DNA of 64,000 bases from Neurospora crassa OR74A (taxonomy: Eukaryota > Ascomycota > Sordariomycetes > Sordariales > Sordariaceae): the NCBI RefSeq assembly GCF_000182925.2, contig NC_026505.1, positions 6,200,001-6,264,000 on the forward strand. Direction: 5' to 3'. How positions within the stretch are numbered: the stretch's first letter is position 1; each line of letters opens with the position of its first letter. This document shows, in pieces, positions 43,496 to 53,894 of this stretch. The notes under the pieces were generated by a model. That model saw nothing but the letters and a program-made list of their open reading frames with translations. It was not told where the DNA came from and ran no database searches. The position numbers and the translations under genes were made by a program.

Positions 43496-45601
43496 ATGGC
43501 ACCAATATCCTTCTCCTCACCACCCGGCGGCGGCATCTGGAAGGGCAACATCATTTCCGACCACAGCGCAAGAATCAACCAATCCATGCAACTCGAACTC
43601 GACAACGCACCTGCCCTCTACGCCATCGAGCCCACCTCCCCGCACGCACCCGACTACTTCCCCATGCTGCCATCAGCTAACGGCTTCCACTCCGACGAAT
43701 ATAATCCCGACCAAGAATTCCAAGACCGTCCCGAAGACGCCGACCCCCGTGTCGTCAAGGAGTTTCCCTACCACCACCTCACCTACACTTGCTATCCCAT
43801 GCGCGCAACCGACTCTCTCCGTCGCAATTTCTTAAATCCCACTAGCAACGCGTTTCTTCGTCCCGGAGCAAAAGAAGATTTCCCCGACGGGTTGCGGTTG
43901 GTCTTCATCAACTGGCTGAAGAAATACGACGTCACATCCGGAACAGGCGTCTCCGTCGGTTTGTGGCGGACCATCGGACCAGACCCTTTATTGGTGGTCA
44001 TCAAGCGCATCAAAGGCTACTCATTAAAAACGCGCCGCGAATCGGGGCCGCGGGCTGCGGACATCGAGGGGCCACCAGGCGAAATCAAGTTCAACAGCCT
44101 GCCAGACGAGACGAAGCGCACGCTCGAGTTTCGCTTCTTGTATGATCCGCACTTGACGTGCTTGCCGCAGACGCATGCGTTCCAATTACATGACTGGCCG
44201 CAGGAGGATGTGACGCATTTTGGCAAGTTCTACAATGGGGGCTCGGTGGCGGAGATGATCATGAAGTTCAAGAAGATAGGCAAAGCGGTTCCGGAGGCGT
44301 TGATTTGGCATGTGATTGCGCAGGTCGGGAGGGCGTTCAAGTTCATACATACGGGACGGACGCACCCGGATAAGACGCAGCAACGGGGGTCGGTGAGGGG
44401 ACCGCCCGAGGAAGGAGAAAAAGAAAGGGAGTGGATGGAAAAGGAGGATGCAAGAGCGGCGAACTGGGTGCCGACGGCGCATTTTGATGCGCATGCGGTC
44501 AATGTTTGGATGCATTGGGTGACGCAGTATGAGAGGGAGAATGATCGGGACAAGTGCCTGGAGCACTTTGACGAGTACTTCCCGCAGGTCATCCTGGGGG
44601 ATTTTGGGCTGGCGATGAACGGGCTGAGTAGAATTGGTAGCCATAATCTCAGGATCAACGAGTGTCCGGATTTGCCGGGTAAGGAGACCTGGAAGGACAA
44701 GGCCGAGCTTGGCCTGATGCTGCATCATTTACTCCTGGCCGGCGTTCAGGAGGTGCCTCGGTTCACGTCGAAGAACATCCCGGAGGACTGGTGTACGCAG
44801 CATAATGAGTGGCTGTATGCAAACTACTCCAAGACGCTGATTGATGTGGTCAAGCGGTTTAGTGACTTGGCGCACATGAGCGACCGGAACCGTCTGGGGG
44901 GGAGGTCTTTCGGGGCGATGTCTTTCGGGGCGATGGTGGAGCAGGAATATCAAAAGTGGAAGGACGGACGTTCTTCCGGTTTAGCGCCGTGTGATGAATG
45001 GTTCCACCACACCATGATCGATCTGGCCGACAAAGAGGTGGACGAGCGGCGTAGGTTCCGGAATGGCGTCGAGAGCGTGAGGTGGGCGACAGGGCAGCGC
45101 ATGAGCACGATGCCGTATCAGGTCCTGAATAGGACCAAGTATAGCCAAAAGCTCCCTCATCCCCACGTTCGCGGAGGAGTGCTCCCTGTTCCCGTGGACG
45201 GGAGAGAGACACTGCGCAGCAAAGCAAGGACTCTCTACAACCGCAAGCTGCGGCGACCTGTCATCGCGGCCTTCTACCGTCACCCGCCTGACCCGGCTGA
45301 TCGTGTGGATAAGGACAAGCTCTGGGTGACCAGGACGTACCGGATGGAAAGAATCCGGTACCGCAAGCCCCGAGAAATCAGAATCGAAACCGGTCTCAAG
45401 GGTGATCCGAGGCGCGAACAGAGACAGTTTACCCCGCCGCCGACTCCTGGGGAGGTGGACCAGATAAAGTCGACTATGTTTGGGCCGTCTTCGTGGGATT
45501 CACGGGTGCTGCAGTGGGAAAGGGAGGAAGAGGGGAATGGGGATGAAAGTCCGGGGATGGAGGATTGGAGTCTTTTTGGAGCCAGTGAGAGCGGGAGTTA
45601 G
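43496..45601 (+). CDS. fungal protein-kinase-like protein
   Basis: A 701-residue protein beginning ATG in CAACCATGGCACC. The central 350 residues follow a protein kinase plan. A candidate ATP-binding lysine is in LLVVIKRIKG (Lys170). The catalytic loop reads HFDAHAVNVWMH, where Asp331 sits in the HxD position and Asn in the metal position, but the usual RDLKPxN is replaced. The metal-binding DFG is intact in ILGDFGLAMNG (Asp369). A helix F-like segment (DKAELGLMLHHLLLAG) follows. No Gly-rich loop is obvious in front of the lysine. This resembles the large group of fungal-specific kinase-like genes of unknown substrate. The C-terminal 200 residues are basic with no known domain, ending acidic. 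It may be active or a pseudokinase. No intron or membrane segment. Confidence 0.75.
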   Translation: MAPISFSSPPGGGIWKGNIISDHSARINQSMQLELDNAPALYAIEPTSPHAPDYFPMLPSANGFHSDEYNPDQEFQDRPEDADPRVVKEFPYHHLTYTCYPMRATDSLRRNFLNPTSNAFLRPGAKEDFPDGLRLVFINWLKKYDVTSGTGVSVGLWRTIGPDPLLVVIKRIKGYSLKTRRESGPRAADIEGPPGEIKFNSLPDETKRTLEFRFLYDPHLTCLPQTHAFQLHDWPQEDVTHFGKFYNGGSVAEMIMKFKKIGKAVPEALIWHVIAQVGRAFKFIHTGRTHPDKTQQRGSVRGPPEEGEKEREWMEKEDARAANWVPTAHFDAHAVNVWMHWVTQYERENDRDKCLEHFDEYFPQVILGDFGLAMNGLSRIGSHNLRINECPDLPGKETWKDKAELGLMLHHLLLAGVQEVPRFTSKNIPEDWCTQHNEWLYANYSKTLIDVVKRFSDLAHMSDRNRLGGRSFGAMSFGAMVEQEYQKWKDGRSSGLAPCDEWFHHTMIDLADKEVDERRRFRNGVESVRWATGQRMSTMPYQVLNRTKYSQKLPHPHVRGGVLPVPVDGRETLRSKARTLYNRKLRRPVIAAFYRHPPDPADRVDKDKLWVTRTYRMERIRYRKPREIRIETGLKGDPRREQRQFTPPPTPGEVDQIKSTMFGPSSWDSRVLQWEREEEGNGDESPGMEDWSLFGASESGS

Positions 45602-46136
45602 TGTGTGGTAATAGAGCCTCTTGTAGAAGATAATAAATCAGAGTGCGTATGAACATGGTTTGCTTGTAACGATGGTGAGCAAGTATTAGACAGAAGGCTT
45701 CTTCTCCATGAAGCCATTTGGTCCCTCGGAAGTTGGCAATATCCACGAAAAGTGTTGTCTTTCCTCCTACCATGTGGTGTAGCCGGCAAGGTGTCGAGAG
45801 AGTCGACGATGAAAGAAGCTTAGTTTGAATGGAAAAAGGAAGGGAATTGTTTGGCGACAAGGGAACAATTGTGAGAGGGACTGAACCGACTGCTGCCACT
45901 GCCTGCCGCAAACTGCCCTGTCAATCCTCCAGTTCAACGAAGCTTGGCATCTGTCAGGTGATCGTGATGCTTGTCGTGACGCTCGGACCACTCGATCATG
46001 GGAACGAAGCTGGGGAACTGAAGCTCCACAGTTTGGACATTGTCGACGTCGAGACACAACATCCTGGACGCGGTTCACCAAGACCACACCACCAATTCCC
46101 ACGAGACGGTCGCCCCTCTAATTCCTTGATCCCAAG
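45602..46136. other. intergenic, short
   Basis: 3' flank of the kinase-like gene and promoter of the complex I subunit gene; no gene seen. Confidence 0.5.
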
Positions 46137-46576
46137 ATGGCGTCCGATTCTTCAATCACCACCGCCAGGCGTAATTCTCCCTCCCAGAGTACCCTCCCCG
46201 ACGTCCAAGGAAGAATGCGCTTTGCTAACGGAGGGGTTGCGCTGGTGACCAAACAGAGGCCACTCGCGAGGAGATGCGCGATGCCAAACTCCCTCTGGCC
46301 TACCGCGACAGCTGTGCCCACCTCCTCATTCCGCTTAACCGGTGTCGCTACGATACTTACTACCTGCCGTGGAAGTGCGAGGTACGACGGCCGTTGCCTT
46401 ACACCGTCACAGCAGCGAATTTAATCTACCCACGACGAGTATCGAACGACGAACTGACAATCCACCCGTAGGACGAGCGACACACATACGAAAAGTGCCA
46501 ATACGTCGAGTTCAAGAAGCGCGTCGCCAAGATGGACGAGTTGAGGGCGGCCAAGGGTGGAGCGCGGAGCAACTGA
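46137..46576 (+). CDS. NADH:ubiquinone oxidoreductase subunit NDUFB7/B18
   Basis: Three small exons encode an 87-residue accessory subunit of mitochondrial complex I, located on the intermembrane-space side. Exons 46137-46170, 46257-46381 and 46472-46576; introns of 86 nt (donor GTAATT, branch GCTAAC, acceptor AAACAG) and 90 nt (donor GTACGA, branch CTGAC, acceptor CCGTAG). The product carries the family core REEMRDAKLPLAYRDSC and the twin CX9C pair: CAHLLIPLNRC and CEDERHTYEKC, each with nine residues between cysteines, which form the coiled-coil-helix disulfides after Mia40-type import. The C-terminus is a charged helix. The gene is missed by simple open-frame scanning because the intronic frames break it. 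Spliced frames join cleanly, which supports the model. Confidence 0.9.
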
Positions 46577-48467
46577 TTTGATTTCGATCAAATCATTGGG
46601 AAAGAAACGGCACGAGCAAAACGAGCAAGGGCACGGAACACAGGACGCACGACGGAGACACAGCACAGCGCGAGGAAAACAGGATCGCGAGACCACACCC
46701 CGCCCTGTACATATCTTAGAGACGGGCACGATAATGAGAAGGGTCAATGAGCATTGGAGGATGACCTCTGAACCATCGCGAGTTCCACTTGCTCCCACGA
46801 CCATATCCATGCAATGGGCCCCCCCAACTCCACTGGCTCGAGTCATGACTGTGGATTGCAGGGCTGTAGGGCTGAAGTCAGTGCGCACTTTCACGAACTG
46901 GAACCGTCGACAGGAAGTTTGGAACAGACGCACAATTGCGTGTGGTGCTACACTTCAAAGAAAGGATTGAACGTCAATCGGTATCCGTAAAGGTTGGGAA
47001 TTTTGAAGCGAAAAAATGTTGACCGGAACAGGAACAATGCACTGTCCGACGGGTTGCCGATCCTACACAGTCACAGCACCGAAACCGGAGCGGATGGAGA
47101 TCCAAGGTCAAATGCAAAAGTGGTTGACAACACCAAAATCAATCATGTCTGACAATGTGCGGCATTCAGCTTTGGGCCAATCGATCATGGGGTAATGTAA
47201 TCCAAGATCTTTTCTTACTCTTAGAGCCCTTATCTGATCAATCTGTCCTTCTTAGGTTCCTCTGTTATTCAGCACCGCAAAGGGACAAATAAACTGCGCA
47301 GGAAATGTCATACAATCTTATCAGAAGAAGGATACCAGCACTGATGGCTTCGTGAGTGGCAAAAGCTTGTCATGGAGACTTAAAGTGTAGCAGCCATGCC
47401 CTTATCAAATCCCGACTTACGCCATGCACCATGATACCAAGACACATCGTCTTTGTCGGAGAACACCATCGCCGCTCAGAACTGCCGGAGATGTACATCC
47501 TCCACGACTTACAGCAGAACCGAGCCACCAGCGTGGGGTGCTTTCAAGTACCGTATGGCCGGCGGCAAAACAAGCTTTTTGGTAGTGCCAATGGGTGGTC
47601 GTCTCAAGGTTGCGGCGATAGCGGACAGGCGGCGCGGCTCTTATCAGGAACAGCCCATGCATCTGGTTATCTCGATTTCCCTTCCGCGGAGAAAGAGGTT
47701 ATGGACTGGAGTCACTGTCCATACCCATACATAACCCTGAGCCTCAGTCAGCATTCTCATATAACCCTGGCTGCCGAGCCTAGCCTCCTTATCGCCAGGG
47801 TCTTGGCCAATCTCTGCCCCCTTTGCTCTGTCATGGTCAGCCATGATGGAAATCCCCAGAAAGAGTAGATGGGATGCGGGAGAGGTGCGGCCGATAAGCA
47901 AAAGTCTGGACCATCAAGCCACAGGGGCAAGCGTGGGACGAATTGCCATCAACGGAGATGTTCAATTCATTACTTTGTCCTTCACTTGGACTTGGTGGTC
48001 TTGGAAAGTTGTTGGCGACGTCCAGATATAAGAGAATGAATGCCTTTGAGAGTGTCGGAAGAATGGACTGCATCAGTAGACTCACGCTGTACTACATCTT
48101 GGTATCAGATCAGGCTTTCCAACAAGAGCCAGTCAGCCCCCCGCGCCCAGAACCAGTTCTCGCTCACCTGACTGCTTCAACCTGCTGAACTCTCGAGGAT
48201 TGAAAACAACTCGAGCATTATCCAGATCACCACTTCTCCGTCTTGTTGTTCTGTCATTCCAGCCTTTTATCAGCCGCCCTTACTGCCCTTATCGCTTACA
48301 CCATTACCTATCAACCGGGTCATCGGCAGCTGGCACCAACCGGACATCGTCCGTCACGTACGGCAATTGGGCTGCTGTTGCTTACAGCTAATTGCGACGC
48401 TTCTTATTGGTTGTGATTCTGACAGTCTTACCTCACCACCATCACTGACGACCAACTCATCTTCACC
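46577..48467. other. 1.9 kb region upstream of the nitrate porter, no gene recognised
   Basis: Overlapping frames up to 170 codons on both strands lack any domain or splice logic. Probably the regulatory region of the nitrate transporter gene, whose promoters in fungi are nitrogen-regulated; no specific GATA-factor sites were counted. Confidence 0.45.
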
Positions 48468-50177
48468 ATGGTCCTCGGCTTCCAGTTCTCGTTTCATTCA
48501 CCACCACTCAACCCTGTCACCAAGAAGGCCCAACGCGTCCCCATCTTCAACCCCATCGACCGCCATGGCCGTGTCTTTTTCTTTTCCTGGACGGGGTTCA
48601 TGGTAGCTTTTTGGGCCTGGTATACCTTTCCTCCTTTGGTATAGCTCTCCCTTCCTTTCTTTATTCTCCAAGTGTCCTGTCACAATACCTTTCAACTAAC
48701 ACAATTTCTGATACGTCCACAGCTCACCCACACAATCAAACACTCCCTCCACCTCACTCCCGCCCAAGTCGCCAACTCCAACATCATCTCCCTCCTCGCC
48801 ACCCTTTTGGTGCGTCTCATTTCCGGCTGGGCCTGCGACCGCTACGGCCCCCGCCTCGTCTTTGCCTTCATTTTACTTTTGGGCGCCATCCCCATCGGTC
48901 TAGCGCCCACCATCACCAACGTTACGGGTCTTTACGTCATCCGCTTCTTCATCGGTATTTTGGGCGGCAGCTTCGTGCCCTGCCAGGTATGGACCACGGC
49001 GTGGTTCGATAAGAATGTGGTGGGCACGGCGAATGCGGTAGCCGGAGGATGGGGAAATGCCGGAGGGGGCGTGACGTATTTCGTCATGCCGGCTGTTTTT
49101 GACAGTCTCGTTCGGAACTGGGGGATGTCGGATGGAAAGGCGTGGCGGGTGACGTTTGTGGTGCCGCTGATTTGTCTGCTGGTGGTTGGGTTGGCGTTGG
49201 TGTTGGTGTGTGAGGATATGCCGACTGGACGATGGAGGGATCGCAATCAAGGTGTGGAGGTGCCGGTGGTTATTGACGGTGTTGATCTCAAGTCTGGGTC
49301 TGGCGCAGAAACTCCCATGACGACGACGACGAAGATGGACGAAGAAAAAGGATCCAAATCCGTGTCTGATACCGAGTCGACTACCCGCCCGGACGTCGAA
49401 AAGGGCGAGGTCGTTTCAGCAGGTCCTTCCAACACCACCACCATTCCGTCGGTAACCACCATCCTCCTCTCCCCGCAAACCCTCTTCCACATCCTCACCT
49501 ACGCCTGCTCCTTCGGCTCCGAACTAGCCATCAACTCCGTTCTCTCGTCTTACTTCCTCTCCGTCGCCCCTTCTTCCCTGTCCCAGACTTCCGCAGCCAA
49601 CTACGCCGCCATCTTTGGTTTTCTCAACTTTATCACCCGTCCCCTGGGCGGGTTAGCCTCCGACTATCTTTTTTCGTTCTTTGGCGGCTCTTCCCCTTGT
49701 TCTTCCCCTTCTTCTTCTTCCCTTTCCCCATCCAGCCCAGAAGCAAAGCCAAAGGCATTATGGGCCCGCAAACTCCTCATCACAACATGTACCCTCCTCA
49801 CCGGCACTTTCCTGTTGTTACTCGGCCTCCTCCGCCCTTCATCACTCGGGACCGCCATCGGGTTGGTCATACTGGCAGCTATCTTCATCGAGGCCGGCAA
49901 CGGGGCCAACTTTGGGTTGATTCCGTTTGTTCACCCAGAGAGAAACGGGGTGGTGAGCGGAGTGACGGGCGCAGGAGGCAATTTGGGCGGGGTGGCGTTT
50001 GCGTTGGTGTTTCGGTTTGTGGGCGGACATGGAATGAAGGGAGGGTATGAGAAGGCGATTTGGATTGTGGGCATCATTAATTTGGTGGTGGCGGTTGTGG
50101 GGGTGGGGATTAAGCCTGTGCCTGTGGCGGGGATGGGGAGTACGAAAAAGGAAGGGGGGAGGCGGTGGTTTTGGTGA
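48468..50177 (+). CDS. nitrate/nitrite porter (MFS, NNP family)
   Basis: Two exons (48468-48638, 48723-50177) around an 84 nt intron (donor GTATAG, branch CTAAC, acceptor CCACAG) give a 541-residue plasma-membrane transporter importing nitrate. The start lies in TTCACCATGG. Exon 1 carries the family N-terminus (NPVTKKAQRVPIFNP, then HGRVFFFSWTGFMVAFWAW). Exon 2 has the MFS loop SGWACDRYGPR and the nitrate signature AVAGGWGNAGGG in helix 5; a second Gly-rich stretch, GVTGAGGNLGG, is its counterpart in helix 11. About 12 membrane helices are visible, with a long Asp/Glu/Thr-rich central loop (about residues 250-320) typical of fungal CrnA/NIT-10-type porters. The gene is homologous to Aspergillus crnA and Neurospora nit-10. 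No nitrate reductase gene is next to it here. Confidence 0.9.
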
Positions 50178-51058
50178 GGTGGAAACGGGGGAGGGAATAA
50201 GGTGGAGGGAATAAAGGGGGGTGATGAATAATGAGCGACGATACTTTTTTTTTGGGATTCTGGCTTGGTAAAGTGGTGTTTTGGGTTCAATTTGTGGAGA
50301 GACGGACAGGACTTTACTAGTTGCAAGGTGTTTTGCAACTGATGTCACGGCTTTGGATACTTACTTGGCAAGCAATGCAGTTAATGAAGCCGATTTTAGT
50401 AAGGAGAGCGTATCATCAAGCGAATGTGTGACCATGACAAGATTTGACCAAGCACTGCAAGGCTTTTGCGTCAAATCTTTCGTCTATTCTATCCTGGAAC
50501 CATGACTACCTCTAGGCATCGGCTTCCAGCGACAATGTGGTATAGAGGCTGTAAGTAGCTGCGCTGATCACCAAAGAGTAGGTACCTAAGTAATCTGGAC
50601 AACACACTCTTCCTCTTTCATCGGGCTAGGAAGAGAGGCTCTTTGTCTGCCTTTGGTTACCGGACACACATCTGGTTGTACGTTACCATGCCGCTCTCGG
50701 AACAATGAACTTGTCCAAGAACCCTGTCGCATCGTCACTGAACAACACATGTTCACCCGCTCTGATGCCTTGGACCCTTGAAAAAGCCCTTTGTCGACGC
50801 ATTCCTCCCGAGCCCATCGTCCACTCGTCCCATCCATCCAGGTCAGTGATCGTGAACACTGAACAGATCCGTCACTCGAGGTTGACAATGAAACAAGGAG
50901 ATGACCCAGCCAACGAAACGAGACACATAAGTACTCACCTCACCACAACCATCCAAATCCTTCCTCCTGCTTCTCCAGTCCACCAGAACCATCAGCCTCA
51001 AACATCCAACATCAGCTCCATCTATAAATCCCAATCCCAACCATCACCACTGCCCAAC
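50178..51058. other. intergenic; 5' region of the J-like gene
   Basis: No separate gene. The frame of the next gene is open from 50705; the upstream ATG at 50888 (MKQGDDPANETRH) could start a longer form. One TACCTCTA at 50507. Confidence 0.45.
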
Positions 51059-51583
51059 ATGTCCACCACCACTGACTCCTCCTCCTCCTCCATCGTGACC
51101 ACCCCGATTACCACCTCCACCCCCCTCATCCCTCTAACCCACTACCAAACCCTCAACGTCCCCTACATGGCCTCCAAATCCGACATCAGCACCGCCTTCC
51201 ACGCCTTTTGCAAACTCCACCGGCAGCCCGGACCAGACAAGATCCCCCACTTTACTTCCTCGCAACGGTATAGAGACCTAAAAGAGGCGCACGACATGTT
51301 GATTGATGCTGAAGACAGGCAAAAGTACGATCTCTATCTGGCCAAGAAGGGGGTTCCGGAGATGGTGGAGAAGTTCAAGGTTAGGGAGGCGAAAAAAACC
51401 TCAGTGGAGAAGAAAATGGAGAAACAAACGGATAAGAAAATGGGGAGGGGGACGGATAAGAAAAAAATGGAAAGGGTGATTAATGAACTAGGGGAGGAGG
51501 TGTTGGAGGGGTGGGGACAAGACGAAGTGATCAAGTTCTTGGGAAGGCCGAGGGGGCCGAAGGTTAGGGGGACTAATGTCTAG
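51059..51583 (+). CDS. J-domain-like protein without an HPD motif
   Basis: A 174-residue protein. After a Ser/Thr-rich start it has a J-domain plan: PLTHYQTLNVPYMASKSDIS (helix I and early helix II), then FHAFCKLHRQPGPDK where the HPD tripeptide should sit, and SQRYRDLKEAHDMLIDAEDR with QKYDLYLAKKG (helix III and beyond). In true DnaJ proteins HPD is needed to trigger Hsp70 ATPase; here QPGPDK replaces it, so Hsp70 stimulation is doubtful. The C-terminal half is a Lys/Glu/Met-rich charged helix, probably coiled. The start is the ATG in GCCCAACATGTCC; a longer N-terminus from 50888 is possible. Location uncertain. Confidence 0.7.
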   Translation: MSTTTDSSSSSIVTTPITTSTPLIPLTHYQTLNVPYMASKSDISTAFHAFCKLHRQPGPDKIPHFTSSQRYRDLKEAHDMLIDAEDRQKYDLYLAKKGVPEMVEKFKVREAKKTSVEKKMEKQTDKKMGRGTDKKKMERVINELGEEVLEGWGQDEVIKFLGRPRGPKVRGTNV

Positions 51584-53894
51584 GTACCTACCTCTAGGTG
51601 TTGACTGGACTGGACTGGACTCCTTTCGGCACGAGGTAAGGTCGAAGAGGTGGTGGACGTGGTTGTGGTGTTGGTACCTAGAGGTACCTCTACTGGTTGC
51701 GCTGTCATGGAGTGGACTTGTGCTGTTGGTGTATAAGTCGGTTGGGTTGGTTTTTTCTTCTCTTTTTTGGAGCCGTGTCGACTGATGACCGGATGGAGGA
51801 AGAAATCCGGCAAGGTACCTCTACCGCTTCTCAAGTTGGATAATACAAGGACAATCTTCTGTTTTGCTCTTTGAGAATTTCTTGATGCCGTGTGTCTTTG
51901 TAGCAGTGAATAGGTAAGGTGATCTTTGTCCGTCTATGTCTACCTCTACAGGTATCGTCGATTTGCCGGAAGCCTGACTCCCTTTGTGTCCTCTCATGAT
52001 TCAACCTAGGTTCTTTTCGTTACCGTAAATACCTACCTCTAGGCACCTGAGCAATATATTTTTCAGCTCTCCTAGAACTACCGAAAGAGGAATGTCTAGA
52101 TGGATGTCCCTTTTGTCAAAGCCTCGGAGGTATGTCCATCAAGCTGTTGGCCGGATGCCAGGCTGTGCTGGTCGTGTCGATGTTGTCGTCTCTGATCATC
52201 TTTGCGGCCACAGGGCTGCCCTTTCTCAATATTATCGAAATGTCAATTGGTCCGTGTATCTCACTTAGTGTCTGGAGCAATCCGATAATGATCCATGGGG
52301 AAGATGGAGGATGATGTCGAAGGAAAGTTCAGCCTCCGATGCTAAGAAGCAGGGCTGTCTCACTTTGCCATGTGCTTCAGCGGGGTTGATGCGCTGAAGG
52401 CCCCTGTAATTAAAGGGTCTACAGTGCTACGGTACCCGAGGCTGACGAGCTCGGCCAACCCCACTGCCTGCGTCATCCGAGTGTCGCTCCAGCCTTCGTC
52501 TCGTTCATCCCAAGCACGACAATCGGACGAACCACGACCTTGGTGCGCGCGACACAGTCAGCGAGATTGTGATCCTCTCTACATCCTGGAGGGACTGATA
52601 TGATGCCTTCTCGATTGCTATGCTACCTGACCGCTGCGGCCGAGAATCCCCCATGCCAACGACCCAGACGCGCAACCCACGAGCAAACAAGACCGCGATG
52701 CTTGCCGCACTGAAACATTGATCGACACACACCGTACCCCCGGGGCGAAGGCCCCAACTTTAAATCAACCTCGTTGGGCGCGAGCGTCTCCAGCCTTCAG
52801 ATGAATTTGGCGTCGCGTTCGCAGTCCAGCGCTGCTAGCTAAGGGCGGCAAGCTGGTAGCAACACTTGGATTTCCGTCATCTGGCGGGTCTCTCTGTCAC
52901 AGGCAGTTCATGATGAAGGCTGCACTACGATGGGGCGAATATACAAGAGCGAGTTCCGATCATCGAAAAGGCGTCTTTCGACAAGGCTGTCTTGTTACGA
53001 CGGCATCGAGGCTTTCTTCTAGCAGCCACGCCAGTTTCGTCATATCCAACTCGGCAGTCCCAACACTCCTTCAGAACTGGCACCCACAACGACACAGGAG
53101 GTGATCGGCATTCCAATGCCCCCATGATACGATCATCGAGAAACTTCGTACAATCATTTTACGCCCGGTGGAAACCTACCGAGTCACTCCGCGCCTACTT
53201 GGGATTCGAGGGGCGGATGCTATGCCAGTTTGCCAAATCCTACTGGAAGAGAGGCAGCACACCCTACCTTATCCGGGGCCCAGGAGAGATGGACAAAGCT
53301 GCTGACGGCACTTTCGACGTTGGTACAAAAGCCAAGTGGTTGACAGACATGGAAAATGGGCAGAGGAAGTCGTCGTCAAGCCACTCCAGTCACATACCAG
53401 ATCCAGGTTATCATGGGTCATATTGTGATGGTTGTAACGGCATAGGCCAAGTGTCAAATCCACCAGGGAGCAGGGCCTTTTGTTTGTTTCTTGTTCGAAG
53501 TAGGATCAAGCGATCCGATGGCTGGGCTAAATGGTGTCTACATTTACACCTCGTCTAGTTCACAGAACTTTTCTCTAGAGCTACAACAGGACGACTATGG
53601 GTCAAACATCACGGCACTTATCGAGGTGGTACCACTTTCTAGACATCAAGCCGATATGGATGAAGGTGTCATGCATCCGTCTTGGGCGGGGAAACCTCGT
53701 TTGTGGATCTGGCTGTCTTGATGGTTGTAAACAGCCTCTAGGCCTTATTCGTCACACGGCAAATGTTATATCGCCCAGGCTGTGTGTCATGTTCCAAAGC
53801 TGCTATAGTTCCAACGGCTCAAGTACGTTGGTTTCCACGGCCTTACCGGTTGAGCATGAACGAAATCAGTCGAGGCTCTTCCGGCACCCCGGCC
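51584..53894. other. gene-relic and repeat-motif zone
   Basis: 51585-52041 is dense with TACCTCTA/TAGAGGTA octamers (seven copies: 51588, 51679, 51685, 51816, 51941, 52034 and partials). 52100-53890 holds broken protein-like frames in both orientations with no complete gene, for example a minus-strand piece at 52505-52732 and plus-strand pieces at 52910-53104, 53115-53558 and 53491-53721. I do not recognise a family with confidence. Confidence 0.5.
52505..52732 (-). pseudogene. possible piggyBac-like transposase relic
   Basis: A 75-codon minus frame begins VDQCFSAASIAVLFARGLRV and continues WVVGMGDSRPQ. This resembles the piggyBac transposase segment with DNYFTS.PLAxxLxxRGI followed by xGTxRxNR. 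No neighbouring frame extends the match clearly, no terminal repeats were found, and the resemblance is short, so this is tentative. If real it is a small, decayed remnant of a DNA transposon. Confidence 0.25.

Noticed and set aside
46421-46933. 170-codon minus frame overlapping the complex I gene
   Set aside because: It overlaps the well-supported NDUFB7 exon on the other strand and has no family features.
47356-47868. 170-codon plus frame
   Set aside because: No domain, signal or splice context; no independent evidence.
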